Shown here piece after piece: positions 5,553-11,935 of a stretch of DNA of 11,935 bases. The DNA lies in NCBI RefSeq assembly GCF_937997595.1, contig NZ_CALKTS010000330.1:1-11935 (forward strand), written 5' to 3'. This DNA comes from an uncultured Campylobacter sp. Lineage in GTDB: Bacteria; Campylobacterota; Campylobacteria; Campylobacterales; Campylobacteraceae. Numbering within the stretch: the first letter of the stretch is position 1; every line of letters begins with the position of its first letter. The translations under genes were made by a program, and so were the position numbers. The notes under the pieces were generated by a model. That model saw nothing but the letters and a program-made list of their open reading frames with translations, was not told the origin of the DNA and made no database searches.

Positions 5553-7355
5553 TTAAAATTTAAACACGCTCTTGGCTTCAGCGATGCGCTCGCCAAGGTT
5601 CGTAGCGGTATCTTCGCCACTTGCTGCGCACCTAAAGATCGGCTCAAGCACCTCGGCAAAAAAGCCGTTTAGCCCCTCCTGTATGATCTGCGCGCCACTT
5701 TGATAGCGCGCTAGCCCCATAAATACGCCGTGTCCGATCGCGCCGAGGCCCTTTGCCTCATCGACGATAAATTTATTCAGCGCCTTGCAAACCGCAACGA
5801 CCGCGCTTGCGTTTACGATCTCGCGATCTCTTAAATAATCCTCAAGCGCGCCGTAATCGCACTCGCATCTGATCCATCTAAACGCCTTTGCAATCGACGG
5901 CGAAACGCATTTGTACTCATTTAGAGTGCATAGGACGTATAAATTTTTAGGCACCGCAAAATATGAGCGACCATCCTTCAAAACGACGCTAGTGCGCGCT
6001 TTCTCGCCCTCTTCAAAGCCGTCGATTATGTGTGAGTTTTTCGTGCGGATCAGCGAAAGCTCATCATTCTCGTCGTAGCGGCGATCCAAAAGCACCGCAG
6101 CCTCGCCAAAAATTTTATCCAAGCTCGCGGCACTTGCATTGTCGATCAGAAAATAATACTCGCCCTTCGGATCGTTTAGCGCCTCTTTGCACAGCGCCTT
6201 AAACTCGCCGTCTATGAAGCTTTTGCCGTAAAATCCGTCGATGAAATCGCGATATTCAAAGCCTTCGTGCAGGCAAACGTAGCGGAAATTTTTCGCCGCA
6301 AGTTTCTTTTCGGTGATCAAAGATCGTAATCTGCGGGTCTTGCCGGTGCCGATCGCGCCGTAAAAGATCGTATTTTTTGCGACCTCTTCACTTTTGTAGT
6401 TTTTGACGTATTCGAAAAATAGCGAGGAGTACACGATCCTAGCCGCGCCCACGACATCCTGCGGATACGGGGTAAATTCCGCGATAAATCGCGAGCTTAC
6501 TTCGTAAAATTCTTCAAAAATTTCAACCTTTTCGTCGTAGAGCAAGGATAGAATTTGCGCGGTTTCATCGCGATAAACGAGCGTCGGAAACTCGTCGTTG
6601 CACTGCGCAAATATGCTGGCTAGCAGATAGAGCTTCTCGCGCGAAATTTGCGCGAAATCGCCGTCCTCGGCAAGCCCTAAATTTAGCATCCCGTCGTCGC
6701 TTAGGTAGCTGTCGATCAGATAGAAATTATCGGCATTTATCGCAGATTTTAAAAATTCCATCAGCACGAAGGGCTGATTATGCAGCGCGACGTCGAAAAA
6801 ATCGATCGCCAAAGCGCTATCCACCGCCGTAAGAAGCCTGTAAAGCTCATCGTAGAAATTGACTAGCTTTTGTTTGAAAATATCGCGCGCGGTGCGCTCC
6901 TGCGAATAGCTATTGAAATTTTTGACGATATTTTCGATAAAAACATAAAGCGAGACGATGTTTTTATCCTCGCCGCTAAGCACGCTATCTACGCTTTTTA
7001 CGGCATTTTTGGGAAACAGCTCCTTTTTGCCGACGATACGGTCTTTAAAAGCGAAATCATAATAAAACGCGCTGATATTGGAATCAAAAAACTGATCCAT
7101 AAAGAAATACTCGGCGTGCGCGAACTTCTCGCCCAAAAATAAAATTTTGCAGCTTCTAAGATTGCCGTCGCTGAGATTTATATATAAAGTTTGCAAAAAC
7201 TCGTTCTCGGTCTCATCAAAGCTTGCGAGGCAGCGCTTTATCTCGCCTAAATACTTTGAGATCGCGGTTTGTTTTTTAAGCCAGAATTGGTTTTTGTTGT
7301 GATTTTTCCAGCTGGCGACCAGCGACTCTATCTTTTCCTTGCTAAAATCTTGCAT
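5553..7355 (-). CDS. McrB-like AAA+ ATPase with degenerate motifs, no McrC partner
   Basis: The 600-residue protein has an N-terminal half (1-325) with no recognised domain, mostly charged and probably helical, and a C-terminal AAA+ domain of McrB type. Walker A is GAIGTGKT (333-340). A HEGFEYRDFIDGF segment (363-375) matches the McrB HxSYxYEDFIxG region. Walker B reads YFLIDN (401-406), so the usual catalytic Glu after the Asp is Asn. It is followed by KIFGE (414-418) as in McrB. The McrB NTADRS signature is replaced by NEYKCV (479-484). AIGHGVFMG (539-547) recalls the C-terminal IGHSYF of McrB. McrB with McrC forms a GTP-driven modified-DNA restriction complex, but no mcrC is seen here. AAGGA lies 6 nt before the ATG. 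Base composition looks native. Nucleotide binding is likely; hydrolysis and biological role are uncertain. Confidence 0.8.
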   Translation of the reverse strand: MQDFSKEKIESLVASWKNHNKNQFWLKKQTAISKYLGEIKRCLASFDETENEFLQTLYINLSDGNLRSCKILFLGEKFAHAEYFFMDQFFDSNISAFYYDFAFKDRIVGKKELFPKNAVKSVDSVLSGEDKNIVSLYVFIENIVKNFNSYSQERTARDIFKQKLVNFYDELYRLLTAVDSALAIDFFDVALHNQPFVLMEFLKSAINADNFYLIDSYLSDDGMLNLGLAEDGDFAQISREKLYLLASIFAQCNDEFPTLVYRDETAQILSLLYDEKVEIFEEFYEVSSRFIAEFTPYPQDVVGAARIVYSSLFFEYVKNYKSEEVAKNTIFYGAIGTGKTRRLRSLITEKKLAAKNFRYVCLHEGFEYRDFIDGFYGKSFIDGEFKALCKEALNDPKGEYYFLIDNASAASLDKIFGEAAVLLDRRYDENDELSLIRTKNSHIIDGFEEGEKARTSVVLKDGRSYFAVPKNLYVLCTLNEYKCVSPSIAKAFRWIRCECDYGALEDYLRDREIVNASAVVAVCKALNKFIVDEAKGLGAIGHGVFMGLARYQSGAQIIQEGLNGFFAEVLEPIFRCAASGEDTATNLGERIAEAKSVFKF

Positions 7356-7384
7356 GACTCATCCTTGTAAGATTAAAATTGCGT

Positions 7385-7390
7385 ATTGTA
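7385..7390 (-). promoter_or_regulatory. Candidate -10 promoter for the McrB-like gene
   Basis: The minus strand reads AAGTACAATACGC, a TACAAT hexamer 29 nt before the ATG of the McrB-like gene. It lies in an AT-rich stretch with no clear -35 box. Confidence 0.35.
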
Positions 7391-7424
7391 CTTGAATTTA
7401 AATAAATAATTAATAAAACTCCGA

Positions 7425-7444
7425 TTTCGCGGCGAAGCGCGAAA
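7425..7444 (-). terminator. Candidate terminator after pcm
   Basis: TTTCGCG and CGCGAAA form a perfect 7-bp stem around a 6-nt loop, about 65 nt beyond the pcm stop. On the minus strand a T-rich stretch (GTTTTATTAATTATTTATTT) begins about 6 nt later. It separates pcm from the McrB-like gene. The offset T tract makes it less than ideal. Confidence 0.45.
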
Positions 7445-7509
7445 GCAAATTTTATTAAATTTACGCGCCCGCGGCGGTAGGAAATTTTAAAATTTACTGC
7501 GCGCTAGAT

Positions 7510-8145
7510 CTATCCGCGACCCTGCACCAGCGGGACGAATTCGCAGGCGCCGAGTTCCTCTTCTTTGATCTCGCTCGGCGAAATTTTACTAAATCTAACG
7601 ATCTTTTGCGAGCCGCCTCTATTCATCGGAGCGACCAAAATTCCGCCGATTGCCAGCTGCGCAAACAGCCGCTCGTCGATCCGCTCGGCGCACGCAGAGA
7701 GCAATATCCTATCAAAAGGGGCGAAATTTTTCCACCCGGCGTTGCCGTCGTCGTGACGCAGGCTGATGTTTGAAATCCCGAGATTTGTGAAGTGCCTTTT
7801 CGCCTCGCCCACCAGCCGCTCGACGCGCTCGACGGCAAAGACGCGGTGAACCATCCTGCTTAAAATCGCCGCTTGATAGCCGCTGCCGCAGCCGATCTCT
7901 AAAATTTTCTCGACCTTCGGATCCACGCTTAGCGCCATCGTCATGCGCGCGACCGTCAGCGGCGAGCTGATCCACTGGCTGGCCAAAATGGGCTGTGCGT
8001 TGAGGCTGAAAGCGTGCGCGCCCAGCGGGGCGAACTCGCTTCTAGAGACGCTGCAAAACGCCTCAAAAAGCGCCGGATTTAAGCTAACCTGCTCGGCGAT
8101 GTCGTTCGCCATCTTTTCGCAGCGAAGCCGCTCTAGCGAGACCAT
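7510..8145 (-). CDS. pcm: Protein-L-isoaspartate O-methyltransferase
   Basis: Pcm uses S-adenosylmethionine to methylate abnormal L-isoaspartyl residues so that damaged proteins can be repaired; it is cytoplasmic. At 211 residues it fits the bacterial Pcm length. The SAM-binding motif I is LEIGCGSGYQAA (82-93), with an acidic residue at E106 ending the next strand (VFAVE). DDGNAGW (132-138) is the family's DG.xGW element, and FDRILLSACAERI (144-156) is motif II, where the usual Ala-Ala is Ser-Ala. The substrate-region ISSPLTVARMT (59-69) replaces the common ISQPYIVAxMT. GGGAG precedes the ATG by 6 nt. It is downstream of nrdB across a 279-nt gap, so cotranscription is uncertain. Confidence 0.92.
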   Translation of the reverse strand: MVSLERLRCEKMANDIAEQVSLNPALFEAFCSVSRSEFAPLGAHAFSLNAQPILASQWISSPLTVARMTMALSVDPKVEKILEIGCGSGYQAAILSRMVHRVFAVERVERLVGEAKRHFTNLGISNISLRHDDGNAGWKNFAPFDRILLSACAERIDERLFAQLAIGGILVAPMNRGGSQKIVRFSKISPSEIKEEELGACEFVPLVQGRG

Positions 8146-8424
8146 AGCGCACTCCCGCCCGACCAGACGTTAAATTTAAAGCCGCGAAAGCTTCCGCCCC
8201 GTCTAAATTCCAAGCCGCTAAAATTTTTAAAAATTCCCGAAAGTTCACTCCGCGCCAAAAGAGCATAAGCTGCGTTTTTTAAATACATGGCGCGGCTAAA
8301 TTTTAAAAATTTTGCAGGTAATACGCCTTTTGCGCTCATCGCACGCCCATGCCGCGCCGAACAAGTATCTGCAAAGTATCCGTGCCGCGATGCGGCAGAG
8401 CAAAATTTCAAACCGCAAAATCCG
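8146..8424. other. Gap between nrdB and pcm with one GC hairpin
   Basis: No gene is supported here. A perfect hairpin, TGCCGC-GAT-GCGGCA (8383-8397), lies about 30 nt past the nrdB stop on the minus strand but has no T tract, so it could be a transcript-end stabiliser rather than a classic terminator. An open frame of 100 codons crosses the whole gap on the minus strand, but it lacks a Shine-Dalgarno and its composition is not protein-like. AAATTTT words are frequent. Confidence 0.4.
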
Positions 8425-9447
8425 CTAAAAATCATCGAAACTCAAGCTTCCTTTGCTGTAGTTCGTGACCTTGCTCTCGAAAAAATTGCTCTTTTGATCG
8501 TTAAATTTAGAAAAATCATCTACCCATTTTATCGGGTGTTTCGCGCCGTATCGCTTCTCAAGCCCGATGGCGAGCAGGCGCTGATCGACTAGGTAGTGGA
8601 TGTATTCTTCGATGATGTCGTCCGTAAAGCCCATGATTTGGTTATCCGTGATGTATTTGCCCCAATCGATCTCTAAGTTTCCCGCCGTCTCGAACATTTC
8701 GTAAATTTTATCCACGTTGCGTTTATTAAACAGATCGGCGCGCTCCTTGCGGACGGAATTTATCATGTTTTGAAAAAGCAGAAGATGTGTGATCTCGTCG
8801 CGCTGTATGAAGCGGATCATCTGCGCGCTGCCTAGCATCTTGCCCGCACGCGCTAGCGCATAGATCGACGTAAAGCCGCTATAAAAGTAGATGCCCTCTA
8901 AAATTTGATTCGCCACCATCGCTAGCAGCAGCTTATCGTCGCTAACCTCGCCCGCAAGCTCCTCATAGACGCTTGAGATGTAGTCGTTTTTCCTGCGAAG
9001 CATATCGTCATGCTTCTCCATCTCGTAAATCAGATCGGTGTTTTCACAGATCGCCTCGACCATGACGGCGTAGGATTTGCTGTGGTTAGCCTCCTCGTAA
9101 GCTTGGCGAGCGAGCACGGCGTTGATCTCCGGAGCCGTGATGTAGGGGTTGATATTATCGGCGAGATTGTTGGTCTGAAAGCTATCCATCGATATCAGCT
9201 GGCTCCACACGAGATCGTACATCCGCTTCTCGGCGCTTGTGAGATTGAAGTTATAATCGCGCACATCGTCCGTGGTATCAACCTCTTTTGGAAACCAGGT
9301 GTTGGCCTCCATCAGATCCCAAAGTTTCAGCGCCCATTGATATTTCGCCTTGGTAAAATTTAAAATGCCCTGCGGATTGCCGCCGAAGACCTTGCGATCG
9401 GTAAGGGTCTCGTCGGAGAAGGGATTGTAGATTTTTTTTCTATCCAT
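8425..9447 (-). CDS. nrdB: Class Ia ribonucleotide reductase beta subunit (radical-generating)
   Basis: NrdB holds the diiron-tyrosyl radical cofactor that starts ribonucleoside diphosphate reduction in NrdA under oxygen. All expected residues are visible in 340 residues: metal ligands D88, E119, H122, E184, E218 and H221, and the radical tyrosine Y126 in HSKSY. They correspond to E. coli D84, E115, H118, E204, E238, H241 and Y122. The C-terminal tail has Y330, the likely radical-transfer Tyr, and ends SFDDF, the acidic-aromatic tail that docks on NrdA. AAAGG lies 7 nt before the ATG. The partner nrdA is not in the window, which is common in Campylobacter. A class III system lies just upstream, so the cell has aerobic and anaerobic routes. 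Confidence 0.95.
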   Translation of the reverse strand: MDRKKIYNPFSDETLTDRKVFGGNPQGILNFTKAKYQWALKLWDLMEANTWFPKEVDTTDDVRDYNFNLTSAEKRMYDLVWSQLISMDSFQTNNLADNINPYITAPEINAVLARQAYEEANHSKSYAVMVEAICENTDLIYEMEKHDDMLRRKNDYISSVYEELAGEVSDDKLLLAMVANQILEGIYFYSGFTSIYALARAGKMLGSAQMIRFIQRDEITHLLLFQNMINSVRKERADLFNKRNVDKIYEMFETAGNLEIDWGKYITDNQIMGFTDDIIEEYIHYLVDQRLLAIGLEKRYGAKHPIKWVDDFSKFNDQKSNFFESKVTNYSKGSLSFDDF

Positions 9448-9764
9448 TTTTTGCCTTTTTAAAAATTTCGGCGTATTTTAGCCAAAGCAAGCTAAATTTA
9501 CCTTTTGTTTTGAAGTGGCGAGGCTACGCGGCGTGAAATTTGGCGGGGAGCAAATTTGCGCAGTATAAAATTTAAAGCCCTTGATAAACATAGAATTTTA
9601 CGTCGAGGGCGGAGTAAAATTTAAACATAGCAAGCGGCGGCGCATTAAATTTTAAAGCTTCCCTCAAGGCGAAATTTATCGCGGCACAATATACGCCGGA
9701 TAATGCGCGCCAGATTAAAATTTCATCGCGCCCATCGCGGCAAGACGCACGCGACAGCGCAAAT
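9448..9764. other. 317-bp gap between nrdG and nrdB, no gene supported
   Basis: Apart from the nrdB promoter candidate, I see no gene, repeat or strong hairpin. A 66-codon minus-strand frame (9572-9772) overlaps the end of nrdG, but it has no Shine-Dalgarno and its composition looks like translated noncoding DNA. The stretch is broken by AAATTT/AAAATTTT words like other gaps in this window. Confidence 0.5.
9475..9480 (-). promoter_or_regulatory. Candidate -10 promoter for nrdB
   Basis: The minus strand reads TTTGGCTAAAATACGCC, a TAAAAT hexamer about 28 nt before the nrdB ATG. I see no convincing pair of NrdR boxes near it. Confidence 0.4.
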
Positions 9765-10487
9765 CTAATCAAAATTTCGAAGTTCGATCTTTAGATCGGT
9801 ACGGATTTTGCTCGGATCAAAGCTCGCAAGCGGCGCGTCTAAATGGCCGAAATTATCGCCTGTAGGCAGGAAGCTTTGCAGATAATAGACGCCGCGGTAG
9901 CCCTCGCTCCATAAAATTTGCGCCATCCGCTCGATCTTCGCTTCATTTAAAAAGTCGGCATGCACGGTCGTGCGCACCTCAAATTTAAAATTTCGCCGCA
10001 GCAAAAGCCTAAGAGTTTGTAGAAATTTATCATATAAACTTGATTTCGTGATGAGTTCAAAATCCTGCCGCGGCGCCTTAAAATCAAGCGCGATATAATC
10101 GATCAGCCCTAGGCTTAGCGCCTCTTCGATCTTTTGCGGATTTGAGCCGTTGGTGTCAACCTTGAGTAAAAAGCCTCGCCGCTTAACTTCGTGCGCCAGC
10201 GGGATAAAATCGCTCGCACAGGTGCATTCGCCGCCGCTAAATACGATGCCCTGAAGCTTGCCCGCGCGCGCATCCAAAAAGCGCAGAAACTCTTCGTTTG
10301 AAATTTTACCCCGTGAAGTAACGATTTGTGGGTTGTAGCAGTAATTGCAGCGCATATTGCAGCCGCAAAACCACGCGATCGCGGCGATGTGATCGGCAAA
10401 ATCAAGCATCGTAAACGGCGTGATCTCGTAAATCTGCGCGTTACGCAGGTTTAAGGCTTGCGGCGGCTTCGTATGCGTTTGTTGCAT
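9765..10487 (-). CDS. nrdG: Anaerobic ribonucleotide reductase activating protein (radical SAM, NrdG2 type)
   Basis: NrdG uses a 4Fe-4S cluster and S-adenosylmethionine to make the glycyl radical on NrdD. The 240-residue protein is of the longer type (about 190-240), not the 154-residue E. coli form. The cluster motif CxxxCxxC is C43-NMR-C47-NY-C50, with an extra Cys at 41. The SAM-contacting GGE is at 85-87, preceded by VFS. N-terminal ITPFTMLDFADHIAA (22-36) is typical of this group. It is the last gene of the nrdD operon, 17 nt after the 54-codon ORF. No Shine-Dalgarno is visible before its ATG (CCGGCCAAATG), so translation probably depends on coupling to the upstream ORF. Confidence 0.92.
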   Translation of the reverse strand: MQQTHTKPPQALNLRNAQIYEITPFTMLDFADHIAAIAWFCGCNMRCNYCYNPQIVTSRGKISNEEFLRFLDARAGKLQGIVFSGGECTCASDFIPLAHEVKRRGFLLKVDTNGSNPQKIEEALSLGLIDYIALDFKAPRQDFELITKSSLYDKFLQTLRLLLRRNFKFEVRTTVHADFLNEAKIERMAQILWSEGYRGVYYLQSFLPTGDNFGHLDAPLASFDPSKIRTDLKIELRNFD

Positions 10488-10504
10488 TTGGCCGGTAGCG
10501 GCGA

Positions 10505-10669
10505 CTAGGCGATCTGCTTTTTGTCTTTTTTCTCTTCAAAAAAGACGCGCTCTTTGTGTTCGCCCTTCTTTCCGATATTAAAGCTCTCTACTGGGCGTAA
10601 ATAGCCCATTACTCTCGTGTAAACGACGCATTTTGTGCGTTTTGCTTCTAACTCTTTTGGAAATTCCAT
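10505..10669 (-). CDS. Detached glycyl-radical domain of anaerobic ribonucleotide reductase
   Basis: This 54-residue ORF encodes the sequence that normally ends NrdD. VVYTRVMGYLRPVESF (15-30) followed by NIGKKGEHKER (31-41) matches the family C-terminus, whose motif is RVxGYxxPVxxWNxGKxxEFxxR (E. coli RVCGYLGSP, radical Gly681). G22 is therefore the predicted radical glycine. Its start is supported by AAGGA 6 nt before ATG. It lies 39 nt after the nrdD stop and 17 nt before nrdG. It is in the same frame as nrdD, separated by two TAA codons, so no frameshift explains the split. The C-terminal end is Lys-rich (KKDKKQIA). The role is inferred: it should associate with truncated NrdD and receive the radical from NrdG. 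Codon-level conservation of the motif argues it is functional. Confidence 0.85.
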   Translation of the reverse strand: MEFPKELEAKRTKCVVYTRVMGYLRPVESFNIGKKGEHKERVFFEEKKDKKQIA

Positions 10670-10708
10670 TCTCCATCCTTTCATTAAGATTAAAATTTAA
10701 ATCGCTAT

Positions 10709-11935
10709 TTAGGCGCCCTTGCTCTGCTTGGCTTTATATTCCGCCAGCAGCTCCTCGTCACATTTCGGGCAGTATTCATGCTCGCCGCTGATGTAGCCGT
10801 GCTTATGGCAGACGCTAAAAATCGGCGTGATCGTGATATAAGGAAGCTTGTAGTTTTGCACTACGCTTTTTACGAGCTGTTTGCACGCCTGAGCCGAACT
10901 GATACGCTCCTTCATATACAGATGCAGCACCGTGCCGCCGGTATAGGAGCTTTGCAGCTCGTCCTGCATCGCCAGAGCTTCGAACGGATCGCTTCCGAAA
11001 TTTGCCGGAAGCTGCGTCGAATTGGTGTAGTATATATTTTTATCAAATCCCGCCTGGATGATATCTGCGTAGCGTTTCTTGTCTTCTTTGGCGAAGCGAT
11101 ACGTAGTTCCCTCGGCAGGCGTGGCTTCGAGATTGTATAAATTTCCGGTTTGCTCCTGAAACGAGCGGATCTTCTCGCGCAGATACTCAACCATTTTAAG
11201 GGCAAATTTACGTCCGAATTCCGTCGTAATATCTTCTTTGTTACCGCTGAAATTTCGTATCATCTCGTTTGCGCCGTTAATGCCAATGGTACTAAAATGG
11301 TTATTAAAGCCCGGCAGATAGCGCTTCGTATATGGATACAAGCCGCGCTCGAACATCTCGGTTACAAATTTTCGCTTCTTTTCAAGCGTCGATTTTGCAA
11401 GCTCCAAAAGCTCATCCAGCCTCGCATACAGCGCCTCTTCGTTATTTTTATATAGATAGCCTAGGCGGGCTAAATTTATCGTTACGACGCCGATACTTCC
11501 CGTCATCTCCGCGCTTCCGAAAAGTCCTCCGCCGCGCTTAAGAAGCTCGCGCAGATCAAGCTGCAAGCGGCAGCACATCGAGCGTACGGCGCCAGGCTTA
11601 TACGCCTTTGGATTGGGTACGCGCTCGCCCTTTTCGTTCGTGATATATTGCGAGCCGATGAAATTTTGAAAGTAACTGGAGCCTACCTTGGCGGTGTTTT
11701 CAAACACTGCGTCGGCCGCAGGGGTATCCCAATTAAACTCCTCCGTTAAATTTACCGTAGGAATCGGGAAGGTAAACGGCTGGCCGCACTTATCGCCCGT
11801 CGTTAAAACCTCGTAAAACGCGATCACGATGCGGTTCATCTCGGGCTCGAAATCGCCGTAAGTCAAAGCCTCAAGCGAGTCCTTGCCGCGCCTTTTAGCC
11901 TCGGCCAAAAGCTCCTCGTCGTGTAAATTTTTAAA
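10709..11935 (-). CDS. nrdD: Anaerobic (class III) ribonucleoside-triphosphate reductase NrdD, 5'-partial, lacking its glycyl-radical tail
   Basis: NrdD reduces ribonucleoside triphosphates under anaerobic conditions by glycyl/thiyl radical chemistry. The frame is open to the window edge, so only the last 408 residues are seen; a start at TTG 11906-11908 is not real. Family length is about 700, so roughly 290 residues are outside. Visible motifs in this fragment are FTFPIPTVNL (about 54-63), NFIGSQY (about 91-97), SMCCRLQLD (119-127), which probably carries the thiyl-radical Cys, and GGGLFGSAEMTGSIGVVTINL (about 135-155). The C-terminal zinc site is C376, H379, C389, C392, a CxxH...CxxC version. 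The protein ends 16 residues after the last zinc ligand, in AEYKAKQSKGA, exactly where homologs continue into the glycyl-radical loop. That loop is encoded by the next ORF. The catalytic barrel looks intact. Confidence 0.94.
   Translation of the reverse strand, partial: FKNLHDEELLAEAKRRGKDSLEALTYGDFEPEMNRIVIAFYEVLTTGDKCGQPFTFPIPTVNLTEEFNWDTPAADAVFENTAKVGSSYFQNFIGSQYITNEKGERVPNPKAYKPGAVRSMCCRLQLDLRELLKRGGGLFGSAEMTGSIGVVTINLARLGYLYKNNEEALYARLDELLELAKSTLEKKRKFVTEMFERGLYPYTKRYLPGFNNHFSTIGINGANEMIRNFSGNKEDITTEFGRKFALKMVEYLREKIRSFQEQTGNLYNLEATPAEGTTYRFAKEDKKRYADIIQAGFDKNIYYTNSTQLPANFGSDPFEALAMQDELQSSYTGGTVLHLYMKERISSAQACKQLVKSVVQNYKLPYITITPIFSVCHKHGYISGEHEYCPKCDEELLAEYKAKQSKGA

Noticed and set aside
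8133..8435. 100-codon minus-strand frame filling the nrdB-pcm gap
   Set aside because: It overlaps both genes, has no Shine-Dalgarno, and its Ser/Phe/Gly/Arg-rich translation looks like noncoding DNA; pcm has its own good ribosome site.
9572..9772. 66-codon minus-strand frame after nrdG
   Set aside because: No ribosome site, overlaps the nrdG end, no recognisable motif, and composition typical of the AAATTT-rich gaps.
1..11935. Frequent AAATTT/AAAATTTT words as a repeat family or binding site
   Set aside because: They occur inside genes (Lys-Phe or Asn-Leu codon pairs) as well as in gaps, without regular spacing, which fits a general Campylobacter oligonucleotide bias.
1..11935. CRISPR array, insertion sequence, prophage or integrase
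   Set aside because: No regularly spaced direct repeats, transposase or integrase motifs, or terminal inverted repeats were seen on either strand, including around the AT-rich gene.

Overview
The window looks like a Campylobacter of the moderately GC-rich, anaerobe-leaning group (C. gracilis / C. showae / C. rectus type). This is inferred from the FdhC, NspC, MoaD/MoaE and YedF-SelD protein types, from a base composition near 45-50% GC in sampled genes, and from the very frequent AAATTT/AAAATTTT words. The gene set recalls the C. jejuni region that carries selD, yedF, fdhC, nspC, moaD and moaE, here rearranged and joined to ribonucleotide reductase genes. Species cannot be fixed from the sequence alone.

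Layout. (1) 178-2837, minus strand: fdhC (cytochrome b subunit of formate dehydrogenase), yedF (selenium-associated TusA/DsrE-like protein) and selD (selenide, water dikinase). selD is itself a selenoprotein. Its reading frame starts at 1200 in an ATGA overlap with yedF and reads through an in-frame TGA at codon 17, with a hairpin 12 nt downstream that fits a bacterial SECIS element. A simple ORF call starting at 1017 would lose the first 61 residues, including the catalytic Sec. (2) 2933-4090, minus: nspC (carboxynorspermidine decarboxylase). (3) 4175-4921, plus: moaD-moaE, the two molybdopterin synthase subunits, divergent from nspC. FdhC, the selenium genes and moaDE serve the same end, because formate dehydrogenase needs Sec and molybdopterin. 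(4) 4974-7355, minus: an accessory pair, a 600-residue McrB-like AAA+ protein with degenerate motifs and no McrC, followed by an AT-rich 170-residue protein I cannot identify. (5) 7510-9447, minus: pcm (isoaspartyl methyltransferase) and nrdB (class Ia ribonucleotide reductase radical subunit), with a 279-bp gap between them. (6) 9765-11935, minus: an anaerobic (class III) ribonucleotide reductase operon, nrdD (5' end outside the window), a 54-codon ORF, and nrdG.

The most unusual point is in region 6. NrdD stops directly after its zinc-binding site, and the glycyl-radical loop that normally ends the protein is encoded by the separate 54-codon ORF, which has its own Shine-Dalgarno sequence and lies 39 nt downstream. 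The activating enzyme NrdG follows 17 nt later. This points to a class III reductase whose radical glycine is supplied by a separate small polypeptide. The second point is the Sec-containing SelD and its SECIS candidate. The McrB-like/AT-rich pair is a candidate accessory (possibly defence) element of unknown function.
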